Under the pieces are notes generated by a model. The model was not told where the DNA came from. It did not search any database and saw only the letters and a list, made by a program, of their open reading frames with translations. A stretch of DNA of 64,000 nucleotides from an uncultured Eubacterium sp. (GTDB lineage: Bacteria; Bacillota; Clostridia; Lachnospirales; Lachnospiraceae). The DNA lies in assembly GCA_934322085.1 (NCBI GenBank), contig CAKRGF010000007.1, forward strand, positions 1-64,000, in the 5' to 3' direction. Below, piece after piece: positions 25,815 to 34,499 of this stretch. Position 1 is the stretch's first letter; every line of letters begins with the position of its first letter. The position numbers were made by a program, and so were the translations under genes.

Positions 25815-26075
25815 CTAGCTTCCACATTTTTTTGTGACACGTTCCTTATTTACCTCCACTAGAATCAAATCCGTTCCGATTTTGCAGATATGGCATATTT
25901 CAATCACATATTCTTCTTCCCTGCCAAGCACACCAAAAAATTTGCAGGGACCCGGAATAATAATATGCGTAATTTTTCCGGTGCACAAATCAAACTCAAC
26001 ATCTTCCACAAAACCAAGTCTCTCGCCATCGCAAATATTAATGACTTCCTTCTCTCTCAAATCACAAATCCGCAT
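25815..26075 (-). CDS. YlmC/YmxH family PRC-barrel sporulation protein
   Basis: This 86-residue protein matches the YlmC/YmxH family, small PRC-barrel-like proteins linked to sporulation. It starts MRICDLREKEVINICDGERL and contains the family core FVEDVEFDLCTGKITHIIIP and the ending EEYVIEICHICKIGTDLILV. Its precise role is unknown. It is divergent from sigG across 110 bp. Upstream there is a CATATAAT box (26102-26109, minus) that would suit a sporulation sigma -10 or a TATAAT, but no convincing -35 was found. Confidence 0.88.
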   Translation of the reverse strand: MRICDLREKEVINICDGERLGFVEDVEFDLCTGKITHIIIPGPCKFFGVLGREEEYVIEICHICKIGTDLILVEVNKERVTKKCGS

Positions 26076-26117
26076 AAAAAATCTCCTTCTTTTTCTAAAA
26101 TATTATATGTGACGAAC

Positions 26118-26147
26118 GCATAATTTGTGTTTCATCTGTTCATGATA
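26118..26147 (+). promoter_or_regulatory. Sigma-G (or sigma-F)-type promoter of sigG
   Basis: GCATAA (26118-26123), 17 bp, CATGATA (26141-26147) lies 38 bases before the sigG ATG. It fits the published sigma-G consensus (GHATNR, 17-18 bp, CATNHTA) at every defined position. This predicts autoregulation of sigG in the forespore. Sigma-F recognises overlapping sequences and cannot be excluded. Confidence 0.8.
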
Positions 26148-26185
26148 AAAGAAAGAAAATCAATGGACAAAATGGAGGACTTATC

Positions 26186-26965
26186 ATGGCACACTACAAG
26201 GTTGAAATCTGCGGCATTAATACAAGCAAACTCCCACTCTTGTCAAATGAAGAAAAAAAGACACTGTTCGATAAAATAAAAAAAGGGGATAAAAAGGCAC
26301 GTGAAGCTTACATTCATGGTAATCTCCGTCTCGTGTTAAGTATCATCCAGAGGTTTAATAACAGTAACGAAAATGTAGACGATTTATTTCAGATTGGATG
26401 CATTGGTTTAATGAAGGCAATTGATAATTTTGACGTCACACAAGATGTAAAATTTTCAACCTATGCAGTACCGATGATTATTGGCGAGGTACGGCGCTAT
26501 CTTCGTGATAATAATGCGATTCGTGTGAGCCGCTCCCTCCGTGACACAGCCTACAAAGCAATTTATGCCAAAGAGGCACTGATGAAAAAACAGGAAACAG
26601 AACCAACCTTAGAAGAAATTTCAAAAATGATTGATGTTCCACCGGAAGACATTGTTTTTGCGCTGGATGCCATCCAAAGTCCGGTCTCACTGTATGAACC
26701 GGTTTACTCCGAAGGCGGGGATACGTTGTATGTCATGGATCAAATCAGTGACAAAAAAAACAAAGAATCCAACTGGGTCGAACACCTCTCCTTAAAAGAC
26801 GCATTGAGCCATCTGCCGGAACGTGAAAACCACATTATAAAGCTCCGCTATCTGGAAGGGAAAACACAAATGGAAGTAGCAAACGAAATCCATATCTCCC
26901 AGGCGCAGGTCTCACGACTGGAAAAAAACGCCCTGAAAATCATGAAAAATCACTTAGAGGCATAA
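26186..26965 (+). CDS. sigG: SigG, late forespore sigma factor
   Basis: Sigma-G directs late forespore transcription during sporulation. The 259-residue product opens with the family-typical KVEICGINTSKLPLLSNEE. It carries region 2 (VDDLFQIGCIGLMKAIDNFD, then TYAVPMIIGEVRRYLRD), region 3, and region 4 (LPERENHIIKLRYLEGKTQM, then a helix-turn-helix at ISQAQVSRLEKN). Ribosome site GGAGGACTTATC. It is on the plus strand, opposite to sigE and spoIIGA, with a 20-kb sugar locus between them. Confidence 0.96.
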   Translation: MAHYKVEICGINTSKLPLLSNEEKKTLFDKIKKGDKKAREAYIHGNLRLVLSIIQRFNNSNENVDDLFQIGCIGLMKAIDNFDVTQDVKFSTYAVPMIIGEVRRYLRDNNAIRVSRSLRDTAYKAIYAKEALMKKQETEPTLEEISKMIDVPPEDIVFALDAIQSPVSLYEPVYSEGGDTLYVMDQISDKKNKESNWVEHLSLKDALSHLPERENHIIKLRYLEGKTQMEVANEIHISQAQVSRLEKNALKIMKNHLEA

Positions 26966-26970
26966 AATAA

Positions 26971-27042
26971 AGAAGTTCAATTTGATTTAAGATTAGATAA
27001 CCCTTCGTGTTAAAAGTCTCTCACAAATTGAACTTCTTTTTT
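26971..27042. terminator. Bidirectional terminator between sigG and uxuB
   Basis: A perfect 14-bp stem (26971-26984 with 27024-27037) has T-runs on both exits (TTTTTT on plus, TTTATTTT on minus) and separates the convergent genes sigG and uxuB. The 39-nt loop can fold a small inner hairpin (TAAC...GTTA around CTTCGT). Its layout resembles the larger hairpin at 47005-47086. Confidence 0.8.
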
Positions 27043-27066
27043 CATATCCTAAAAGAATACGTTATT

Positions 27067-28671
27067 TTAGTCTACATACTTCTTTAATGTGCTGCGGATT
27101 GCACCTTTTCCAGCAATCAATTCCACAAACATCTTCTCCACTTTCTCACCAAGAGAAACCGAATAGAGGTCTACGGCAAAAATCGATGCATCACTCAAAA
27201 TTGGCTGCAATTTATCATGTACATCCGTATCGCCAAAGGAAATTCCAGCGACATGAGCTTTCACTTCATCCAAACGTGGGTCAGGACTCTGTTCAAAAGC
27301 GTTACCTTCGTCATCAATTCCCATCAAATAGCGGCACCAGCCTGCTAATACAAGCGGAATTAACGTAAGGCTCTTTGTATCTAAGTCTTCTCTGCTCTCA
27401 TAGAACTTAATTGTCTCGCCAAAGCGGATTGGGAGTTTTTGTGACGTATCACAGGCAATTCTCTGTGGCGTATCCGGCATAAATGGATTTGGCAGACGCT
27501 TTGTCAATACTGCGTTTGCAAATTCTTTCGGATCAATAACGCCGGGATTTACAACAACCGGCATTGCTTCCTCATAACACATCTTCTGAATCAACTGAGA
27601 AAGTTCTTTGTCTTCCATCTCATCATGAATGGAAGTATGTCCTAACATACAGCCATAAATAGCAAGTGCTGTGTGCAGTGGATTCAAGCAGGTACAAACC
27701 TTCATCTTTTCTACTTTATCCACCGTCTCACGGTCTGTAAACACAATACCTGCTTTTTCCAATGGTGGACGTCCATTCGGGAAGTTATCTTCAATAACAA
27801 GATAACCGGTCTCCTCTGAATTTACGAACGGAGCTGTATACGTATTGCGGCTTGTAATAATCAAGTCGGTATCCTCAAAACCATCTTTTTCCAGCATTTC
27901 TTTTACTTTTTCATCTGGTCTTGGCGTGATTTTATCAATCATTGACCATGGGAAAGATACTTTTTCTTCCATATAGGAAACAAAATCATCATCCACTTTT
28001 CCTGCCTGTTTCCATGCATCTACATATGCCATAACGCCGGCCTTTAACTTGTCTCCATTGTGAGAACAGTTATCGGTACTGACAAGGGCAAGCGGTGCCC
28101 CATTTTTAACAAAACGTGCGTAGCACAGAGAGGCAATGCGTCCCATCAGATGACTCTGATTTCCCGGGCCTGCTAAAAAACCATCTTCTACACCCGGCAG
28201 TTTTTCTCCTTTACCATTGACTAATGAATATCCTTTTTCCGTAATGGTAAATGTCACCATCTGAAGAGAAGGATTTTCAAAAATCTCAGTAAGACGTGCA
28301 TAATCTTCTGGTGCCACCGGGTCAGCAACTAACGATTCTGTTACGCTTCCAACCACGTGTTTCTCAATGGTTCCCTCAGCTTTTAACACAACTGACAAAC
28401 TCAACCCATCATATGGTTTGTATGCCTTTGTAATAATCTCATGGTCAAAGCTCTCTGCCACAACAACACCGCGGTCATATTCTCCTAAATTCAGCAAATC
28501 CTGTAATTTTGCAGCCGGAAATGCACGGAAAATATTACCGGCACCAAAGTGAACCCATGTCGGGTTTTCCTTTGTTTTTTTCTTTAATTCTTCTCTGTCA
28601 TACTTGGGAAGAAGATATCCTTTCTCCTCCCAGACTTTTTTCTCGCCATTTTGTAAATCTAATAATTTCAT
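27067..28671 (-). CDS. uxuB: Mannonate/fructuronate oxidoreductase (mannitol dehydrogenase family)
   Basis: This family interconverts D-fructuronate and D-mannonate with NAD(H), a step of glucuronate catabolism. The product is 534 residues. The N-terminal Rossmann motif is WVHFGAGNIFRAFPA. The mannitol dehydrogenase family core includes STDNCSHNGDKL and the substrate-site stretch NPLHTALAIYGCMLGH, and the C-terminal domain is complete. It is somewhat longer than the E. coli enzyme. The ATG at 28671 follows GAGGTGACT; an earlier GTG overlaps that site. It is 15 nt behind uxuA. A tagaturonate or mannitol substrate is less likely given the neighbours. Confidence 0.9.
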   Translation of the reverse strand: MKLLDLQNGEKKVWEEKGYLLPKYDREELKKKTKENPTWVHFGAGNIFRAFPAAKLQDLLNLGEYDRGVVVAESFDHEIITKAYKPYDGLSLSVVLKAEGTIEKHVVGSVTESLVADPVAPEDYARLTEIFENPSLQMVTFTITEKGYSLVNGKGEKLPGVEDGFLAGPGNQSHLMGRIASLCYARFVKNGAPLALVSTDNCSHNGDKLKAGVMAYVDAWKQAGKVDDDFVSYMEEKVSFPWSMIDKITPRPDEKVKEMLEKDGFEDTDLIITSRNTYTAPFVNSEETGYLVIEDNFPNGRPPLEKAGIVFTDRETVDKVEKMKVCTCLNPLHTALAIYGCMLGHTSIHDEMEDKELSQLIQKMCYEEAMPVVVNPGVIDPKEFANAVLTKRLPNPFMPDTPQRIACDTSQKLPIRFGETIKFYESREDLDTKSLTLIPLVLAGWCRYLMGIDDEGNAFEQSPDPRLDEVKAHVAGISFGDTDVHDKLQPILSDASIFAVDLYSVSLGEKVEKMFVELIAGKGAIRSTLKKYVD

Positions 28672-28686
28672 ATGCCTAGTCACCTC

Positions 28687-29757
28687 TTATTTATTTTTAT
28701 GAATTGCTTCCCACAAACCATTCAGATAAGCAACACCAAGAGCACGGTCATACAAACCGTATCCAGGTCTTGCCTGCTCGCCCCAAATCATACGGCCATG
28801 ATCCGGACGAATACATCCGTCAAATCCGGTATCAATCAATGCTTTTACAATTTCATACATATCAAGATTTCCATCGCTTGACAAATGAGATACCTCATGG
28901 AACAAATCTTTGTTTTCATACTTAATGTTTCTCAGGTGAGCAAAGTGAATTCTCTCTGCAATTTTCGGATTGCGGATAATCTTTGGCAGATCGTTGTTCA
29001 AATTACTTCCAAGAGAACCGGTGCAAAGTGTAAATCCGTTGTAAATACTTGGATTCATATCGGCAATTTTCAAAAGGTCCTCTTCACAGGTTACAATACG
29101 TGGAAGTCCGAATACATCCCAAGCCGGATCGTCCGGGTGAACTGCCATTTTAATTTTGTATTTTTCACAGGTAGGAATGATACCATCCAAGAAATATTTA
29201 TAGTTCTCACGCAGTTTGTCTGCATCAACGTCTTTGTATTTCTCAAACAAATCCATAATCTCATCGCGGCGGTTCGGCTCCCAGCCAGGCATTACAAAGC
29301 CGCCACTTGCCTTTTCAATGCGGTCAAACATCTCGCTTGCATCGATACCATCAATAATGGATGAATCATAAGCAAGCGCTGTAGAACCATCTTCCAAAGG
29401 CATAGCCAAATCTGTACGTGTCCAGTCAAAGACCGGCATAAAGTTATAACATACAAGGTGAATGTCTGCTTTTCCAATAGCCTCCAATGATTTGCAGTAG
29501 TTTTCAATCAATTCATCTCTTGTCGGAAGACCAATTTTAATGTCTTCGTGTACGTTGATACTTTCCACACCAACTAACTTCAAACCTTTTGCTTCTACTT
29601 CCTGTTTTCTTTTCATGACGTCCTCATACGTCCATGCTTCTCCTGCAGGAATATCATGAAGTGCTGTAATTACACCGGTCACACCGGGAATCTGGCGAAT
29701 CTGGTCCAGTGTCACACTGTCGTTTCCTTCTCCATACCATCTTAATGTCATGTCCAT
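28687..29757 (-). CDS. uxuA: Mannonate dehydratase
   Basis: UxuA dehydrates D-mannonate to 2-keto-3-deoxygluconate (EC 4.2.1.8). The product is about 356 residues, normal for Firmicutes, starting MDMTLRWYGEGNDSVTLDQI. It shows the metal- and substrate-binding stretches MAVHPDDPAWDVFGLPRIV, GFTLCTGSLGSN, HFAHLRNI and the C-terminal CIRPDHGRMIWGE. The ATG at 29757 has AGAGG nine bases upstream. It sits between the alpha-glucuronidase gene (68-nt gap) and uxuB. The isomerase uxaC and the later kdgK/kdgA steps are not in this window. Confidence 0.96.
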   Translation of the reverse strand: MDMTLRWYGEGNDSVTLDQIRQIPGVTGVITALHDIPAGEAWTYEDVMKRKQEVEAKGLKLVGVESINVHEDIKIGLPTRDELIENYCKSLEAIGKADIHLVCYNFMPVFDWTRTDLAMPLEDGSTALAYDSSIIDGIDASEMFDRIEKASGGFVMPGWEPNRRDEIMDLFEKYKDVDADKLRENYKYFLDGIIPTCEKYKIKMAVHPDDPAWDVFGLPRIVTCEEDLLKIADMNPSIYNGFTLCTGSLGSNLNNDLPKIIRNPKIAERIHFAHLRNIKYENKDLFHEVSHLSSDGNLDMYEIVKALIDTGFDGCIRPDHGRMIWGEQARPGYGLYDRALGVAYLNGLWEAIHKNK

Positions 29758-29825
29758 AATCAATAACCTCTTTTCTTTTTATTATACTTTCTTAGTATGT
29801 TACGAATGATCTTGTCTAAATCATC

Positions 29826-31793
29826 CTATTCATATATTTTTCGGGAAAGTGCATCTTTTACTCCACTCTTCCTGTAAAAATATGTATTTACGCGATCTCT
29901 CCATTCGATTGCATTGGCAAGCTGTCTCTCCATGCGGGAAAGGACTCTCTCATAAACATCCTCTGCCATCTGCTCTTTCCATGCCTTCCAACTGACAATC
30001 ATTTCTTCCACTTCGTCAACGCCTTCAAAATGCGTGTCGTATATATGCTGAATCAGTGTTTTTCCTGACGCTAACACTTCATCATAGCGGACATAATGGA
30101 AAAATAATAAAAGTTCCTGCGGGCACTGTTTTTTATCCGCATACTTTGCGCACCACGGCTCATTATACTGGGTTGTATAGCCGGTACCGTTTGGGGTACG
30201 GTCAACACCAAGACCATTTCTATCTGCTCTGTGATAAGTTCCCCAGCGGTCATACTCGTATCCGTCAATATCCGGTCCGTAATGATAATGCGGCGTCACC
30301 ATCCAGCCAATACCAAGCGGCGACGTATACTTTTCATATGTGGACCAGGACTTCATAAGCATCGAAACGACGCCGTCGGAAAGAGATTTAGGAAGAGTAA
30401 GTTCCACCCATTCCTTTGCAATTACCGCCGAATCTTCGGACGGATTCATCGCCAGTCTTCCATAGCCGTAAGTGTTTGCTGCCGCCAAATCATTTCCGGT
30501 CCAGTTAAAGTCATTACCGGTGTTAATAACAGCTGCCATACCGCACAAATGCTGCCCATAAACAGAACCATCCACTATTTTCTGCACGGTCGAACCCTCG
30601 CCCGCAGCATACGTATCAAAGTCAAGAATTTCACGCCACATCGGGAGCAGATAACACAAATCAATCTGCTGTCCGGTGTATTCCTGTGCAATCTCTACTT
30701 CCAAAATCATGTTGGTCTTTTTCAAGCCGCCAAATAACGGTGAAACCGGCTCCCGAACCTGAAAATCCATCGGTCCGTTTTTTATCTGTAAAATAACATT
30801 GTCATCAAATTTTCCATCTAATTCTATAAAGTTGTCATACGCCGCTCTGGCACGGTCTGTCTTTTTATCACGCCAGTCCTGCCCGCAATTATATACAAAG
30901 CAGCGCCATACTAAAATTCCGCCATACGGGGCAAGTGCTCTTCCTAACATATTTGCACCATCCGCATGCGTTCTGCCATACGTAAATGGTCCTGGCCTTC
31001 CCTCGGAATCTGCCTTTACCAAAAAGCCGCCAAAGTTTGGAATCACTTCATACACATGCGCCACAGCCTTTTTCCACCAGTCTGCCACCAAAGGATTTAA
31101 TGGGTCACAGTCTGTAAAATTATCTAACTCCATCGGTGCGGCAAAATTTACACTTGTATACAATTTAATTCCATATTTTGCAAACAAATCGGCATATTGC
31201 TTTACCTGCTGCAAATAACGGTCTGTAATCAGATAAGTCTCATTCTCGTGAACATTGACATTATTGATTACAATCGCATTGATGCCAATCGATGCCATCA
31301 TTCTCACATACTGCACAATACGTTCATTCCATAAAATCTTATAATCCTTGTAGAAAAAGGATTCACCGGAATATCCCCTCTCAATACTGCCATCCATGTT
31401 ATCCCAGTGATTCATCATGCGAAGCGGCATTTCCGGTGTATTGTGAACCGGAAGGCAATTCATCTGTTTGGTCCGAATTAAACGAAGAAAATGGAACACA
31501 CCATATAACAGTCCACTCTCCGACTCCCCGGTAATCTGATACCGGTTCTCCTCCTTTATGATAATATATCCGTCTTTTCCCTCTTTTATGGATGAATCCA
31601 CGGAAAATACCACGCCTGCCTCTTCTTTTGTTACTGTCTGAGGAACTTTTCCTGCCATATTTTCCATAGCAAGTTTGTATTCACTGACAGCACTTTCTAC
31701 GATTTCTCCCTCACAGGATTGAAAATATGTCAGCCATTCTTTTTCAATTGTATCTACAGGCTGATAATCCAGCCAGCATTTGCTATAATCCAT
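29826..31793 (-). CDS. aguA: Alpha-glucuronidase, GH67
   Basis: GH67 enzymes remove (4-O-methyl)glucuronic acid from the non-reducing end of aldouronic acids released from glucuronoxylan. The 655-residue product opens CWLDYQPVDTIEKEWLTYFQ, carries the barrel motif LVKADSEGRPGPFTYGRTHA with the likely acid glutamate, and has PMDFQVREPVSPLFGGL and TYGYGRLAMNPSEDSAVIAK. No signal peptide is present, so the enzyme is cytoplasmic and acts after import. It precedes uxuA and uxuB and follows a transporter gene train. Start ATG follows GAGGAGAAACAG. Confidence 0.96.
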   Translation of the reverse strand: MDYSKCWLDYQPVDTIEKEWLTYFQSCEGEIVESAVSEYKLAMENMAGKVPQTVTKEEAGVVFSVDSSIKEGKDGYIIIKEENRYQITGESESGLLYGVFHFLRLIRTKQMNCLPVHNTPEMPLRMMNHWDNMDGSIERGYSGESFFYKDYKILWNERIVQYVRMMASIGINAIVINNVNVHENETYLITDRYLQQVKQYADLFAKYGIKLYTSVNFAAPMELDNFTDCDPLNPLVADWWKKAVAHVYEVIPNFGGFLVKADSEGRPGPFTYGRTHADGANMLGRALAPYGGILVWRCFVYNCGQDWRDKKTDRARAAYDNFIELDGKFDDNVILQIKNGPMDFQVREPVSPLFGGLKKTNMILEVEIAQEYTGQQIDLCYLLPMWREILDFDTYAAGEGSTVQKIVDGSVYGQHLCGMAAVINTGNDFNWTGNDLAAANTYGYGRLAMNPSEDSAVIAKEWVELTLPKSLSDGVVSMLMKSWSTYEKYTSPLGIGWMVTPHYHYGPDIDGYEYDRWGTYHRADRNGLGVDRTPNGTGYTTQYNEPWCAKYADKKQCPQELLLFFHYVRYDEVLASGKTLIQHIYDTHFEGVDEVEEMIVSWKAWKEQMAEDVYERVLSRMERQLANAIEWRDRVNTYFYRKSGVKDALSRKIYE

Positions 31794-31871
31794 CTGTTTC
31801 TCCTCATATTCTGCAAGTTTTGTATTCTATCAAAAGATTTAAAAATCTCTTATTTTCTATCCTCATTCTTT

Positions 31872-31918
31872 AAGAAAGGGCTGTGCAAAACAAACCTTCC
31901 GCTTATTCTGAACAGCCC
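31872..31918 (-). terminator. Hairpin between the solute-binding protein gene and aguA
   Basis: On the minus strand GGGCTGT (31912-31918) pairs with ACAGCCC (31878-31884) around a 27-nt loop, followed by TTTCTT. It is a weak intrinsic terminator or a 3'-end stabiliser for the abundant solute-binding protein message. It would reduce read-through into aguA-uxuA-uxuB. Confidence 0.5.
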
Positions 31919-31950
31919 CATGAAACTAAATTACCTGTTTCTTTTTGTTA

Positions 31951-33384
31951 TTATTTTGTATGCTCTTTTGCAAACTTGTCATACTCAGCATTAACTTTGC
32001 TGATCTTCGTATCCCATTTGGTTGAAAGCTCTTCAATCTTCTTAGCAGGTGTTGTTGCATTTGCATATACAGGATAACAGAAATCACCATAGTCAATTTC
32101 ACTAATCATTGGCAGATAAGAAGTAGATTTATGCTTCTCCTCTAACATCATACCAATTGTTTCATCTACTGCACGGTCATCTCTGAACTGTGGGTAATAC
32201 TGCTCAAGAATCTGATCATGAGGAGTATATCCTTCAACAGGCTCTGTGTACAAATCGTAAGCAAATGCAATCTTCTCAGCTTTTTCCTGATCAAAGCAGC
32301 TTGGCATAACAACGATGTTGTCGTTTGGTACTGTCTTGTTAGTAGCATCCTTCTGATCCTGGTTGTATGGGAACATTACGAATCCCCAGTCATCTTCCAT
32401 ATCAGCGAAAGCGCTAATTTCATAAACTTCGGCAGTCTGCATAGCAGCTTCGCCATCACGGAATGCAGCTTTATACCAATCCCATGCTACGTTTTCTGAT
32501 GGTTTTGGCTTAATATAACCTTTCTTAATCAAGTCAACACCCCAGTTCATAGCATCTTTGAACTCTTTGGATGTAATTGCATCAACGTATTTTCCGTCTT
32601 TATCACGGGATACAAATGTTGCATTGTTGTTAGCTGCACACATTGGCAGATAGTATTTTGAGAAACTTGCCATAGCATACTGGTCTGTTTTACCATCACC
32701 ATCGGTATCCTTTGTAAGTTTCTTACAATACTCTTCGAACTTGTCCCATGTCCACTGATTGTTTTTCTGCAAATCATATGGCTCATCTTCCGGAATACCA
32801 GCTTCCTTGAAGAGACGTTTGTTGTAGAAAATACCACCACGTGGCTCACTGTCTGGGCTCATACCCCAGATACCATCACCAATGCTCATCAACTCTTTAA
32901 CGGTTGGATTCCATTTTTCTTCATCGAAATTGAACTCCGGAAGAGTTGACAAATCATACATCAAGCCTTTCATCAAAGGCTCAGAAACAAATTCCTGATA
33001 CAGATAGTAAATTTCGTATTTTGGACTACTTGCCATAACATCATTTACATAATCTGATTTTGCATCTGTATAGGAATAAACAGAATCACGAGTGATTTTG
33101 AAATTGTACTTATCCTGGATACTCTTCCAGTACTCATTCTGCTTTTTACCAAACTCGTCGGTTCTGTCTGCAAGGGTATCTTTGGAAGTATACCAGTCAC
33201 CTACCGTGATATCCATGCCACCAAGGTCACTAAATGTTTTCTTGTTTGAAGAAGATGATGTTTTTGCGCCATCGCCTGATGCACTGCCTGCATCATTGGA
33301 GGAGCCGCCACATCCAGTAAGAGAACCTACTGCAAGAACAACACAAAGACCCATCGCAATCAGCTTCTGCATGCTTGCTTTCAT
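31951..33384 (-). CDS. ABC transporter solute-binding lipoprotein (oligosaccharide type)
   Basis: This 477-residue protein is a family 1 type extracellular sugar-binding protein. A lipoprotein signal peptide ends at the lipobox LTGC with lipidated Cys25. A Gly/Ser/Lys linker follows, then a mature domain rich in aromatic and acidic residues, including SGLQ-type binding-protein features such as PDSEPRGGIFYNKRLFKEAG and DGEAAMQTAEVYEISAFADM. It follows two permease genes across a 122-nt gap with strong hairpins. Together with the next-door GH67 gene it probably binds aldouronic acids or xylo-oligosaccharides; the ligand is inferred from context only. Confidence 0.9.
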   Translation of the reverse strand: MKASMQKLIAMGLCVVLAVGSLTGCGGSSNDAGSASGDGAKTSSSSNKKTFSDLGGMDITVGDWYTSKDTLADRTDEFGKKQNEYWKSIQDKYNFKITRDSVYSYTDAKSDYVNDVMASSPKYEIYYLYQEFVSEPLMKGLMYDLSTLPEFNFDEEKWNPTVKELMSIGDGIWGMSPDSEPRGGIFYNKRLFKEAGIPEDEPYDLQKNNQWTWDKFEEYCKKLTKDTDGDGKTDQYAMASFSKYYLPMCAANNNATFVSRDKDGKYVDAITSKEFKDAMNWGVDLIKKGYIKPKPSENVAWDWYKAAFRDGEAAMQTAEVYEISAFADMEDDWGFVMFPYNQDQKDATNKTVPNDNIVVMPSCFDQEKAEKIAFAYDLYTEPVEGYTPHDQILEQYYPQFRDDRAVDETIGMMLEEKHKSTSYLPMISEIDYGDFCYPVYANATTPAKKIEELSTKWDTKISKVNAEYDKFAKEHTK

Positions 33385-33417
33385 TTTGTTTTGCCTCCTT
33401 ATTTAATATATTGTTAT

Positions 33418-33485
33418 ACCGGAAAATCCCGGTGATAACCTAAGTCATTACTGCCCGCAGGCACCTGCCAGAACAGGCAGATGCC
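33418..33485 (-). other. Paired intergenic hairpins upstream of the solute-binding lipoprotein gene
   Basis: Two inverted repeats lie in the 122-nt gap. One is a 10-bp stem with a single G-U pair (arms 33460-33469 and 33476-33485, GGCATCTGCC with GGCAGGTGCC on the minus strand, 6-nt loop). The other is a smaller 5-bp stem (33418-33422 with 33429-33433) just before the ribosome site. No T-run follows, so this is not a terminator. An RNA processing or stabilising role that raises binding-protein output relative to the permeases is plausible. Confidence 0.55.
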
Positions 33486-33506
33486 AAATAGGGCAAATTA
33501 TTTTTG

Positions 33507-34499
33507 TTACATCTTGATACCAGACTGACTCAAACTTTCTACGAAGCCTTTCTGTGCAAATAAATATACAATAATTAAAGGAATAATTACCAACAATGTA
33601 CCTGTACCAATCATGGCGGATGCATAAGCGGTCGACGCTTTATCAAGACCTGTGGTTGCTTTCACATAAGAGTTCAGCACCTCAGACAAACGAGCCACTT
33701 TGTTTGCCAAAATCGAATAGTTTGGAAGGAACATTCCTGAATAAAAACTATCCGTCCACTGCCATACAAAGGAGAACAGGAAACAAGAAGTAATCATTGG
33801 TTTTGCATCCGGCAGCATAATGCGCACGAATGTTTTAACCTTACCACATCCATCTACATAAGCAGCTTCTTCCAATTCCTTCGGAATACCACGGAAGAAC
33901 TGACGAAGCATGTAAATGTACAAACCATTTTTCAATCCCATACAACCAAGACACATAAATGCATATGGTGCAAAAGAATCCAGTAAGTTCAGCGGCTGCC
34001 CCGTTATCAGACTGAATATTCCGAGAATATCAAAGTAACGGAAATTCAAATACAGGGAAGACTGAATGGTTGAAGGTGGAATTACAATTACAAGTACCAC
34101 CATCGCAAACCAAAGATTCTTCAATGGGAATTTATATCTTGCAAAACCATATCCTACCAATGTACAGGAAATAATCTGCAAAATACTTACCAAAAGCGAA
34201 ATCCACAATGTGTTACCAAGTGCAGCCCAGTAATCCATCAAATCTGCGGCAATCTTAAAATTGTCCAGTGTGAAGTGACGTGGAATTACGTTGATTGTCG
34301 AATCGTACAAATCACGCTCTTCCATGAAACTGATGGAAATCTTGTTTAACAATGGCTGCAAAATCAAGAAACACAATCCAAACAACAATACAAAACGCAC
34401 GATTTTGTAAGCAACATTAAATGATACTTTGCGTAACAGATAGCCGTTGGATTTTCTATTACGTTCCCTGAAGGCTTGAAACTTATTCATTTTACTCAT
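33507..34499 (-). CDS. Carbohydrate ABC transporter permease (MalG type)
   Basis: This 330-residue inner-membrane subunit has six predicted helices and the permease EAA loop near its C-terminal third, ELEEAAYVDGCGKVKTFVRI followed by MLPDAKP, which docks the ATPase. The first hydrophobic segment lies near 28-50. The ATG overlaps the preceding permease gene by 8 nt, so both subunits are coupled. It belongs to the lower permease pair of this locus, likely serving the lipoprotein encoded next. No ATPase gene is present nearby. Confidence 0.92.
   Translation of the reverse strand: MSKMNKFQAFRERNRKSNGYLLRKVSFNVAYKIVRFVLLFGLCFLILQPLLNKISISFMEERDLYDSTINVIPRHFTLDNFKIAADLMDYWAALGNTLWISLLVSILQIISCTLVGYGFARYKFPLKNLWFAMVVLVIVIPPSTIQSSLYLNFRYFDILGIFSLITGQPLNLLDSFAPYAFMCLGCMGLKNGLYIYMLRQFFRGIPKELEEAAYVDGCGKVKTFVRIMLPDAKPMITSCFLFSFVWQWTDSFYSGMFLPNYSILANKVARLSEVLNSYVKATTGLDKASTAYASAMIGTGTLLVIIPLIIVYLFAQKGFVESLSQSGIKM

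Noticed and set aside
33476..33485. The GC-rich hairpin at 33460-33485 as an intrinsic terminator
   Set aside because: No T-run follows the stem on the minus strand, and the binding-protein gene downstream lacks a clear promoter of its own, so termination here is unlikely.
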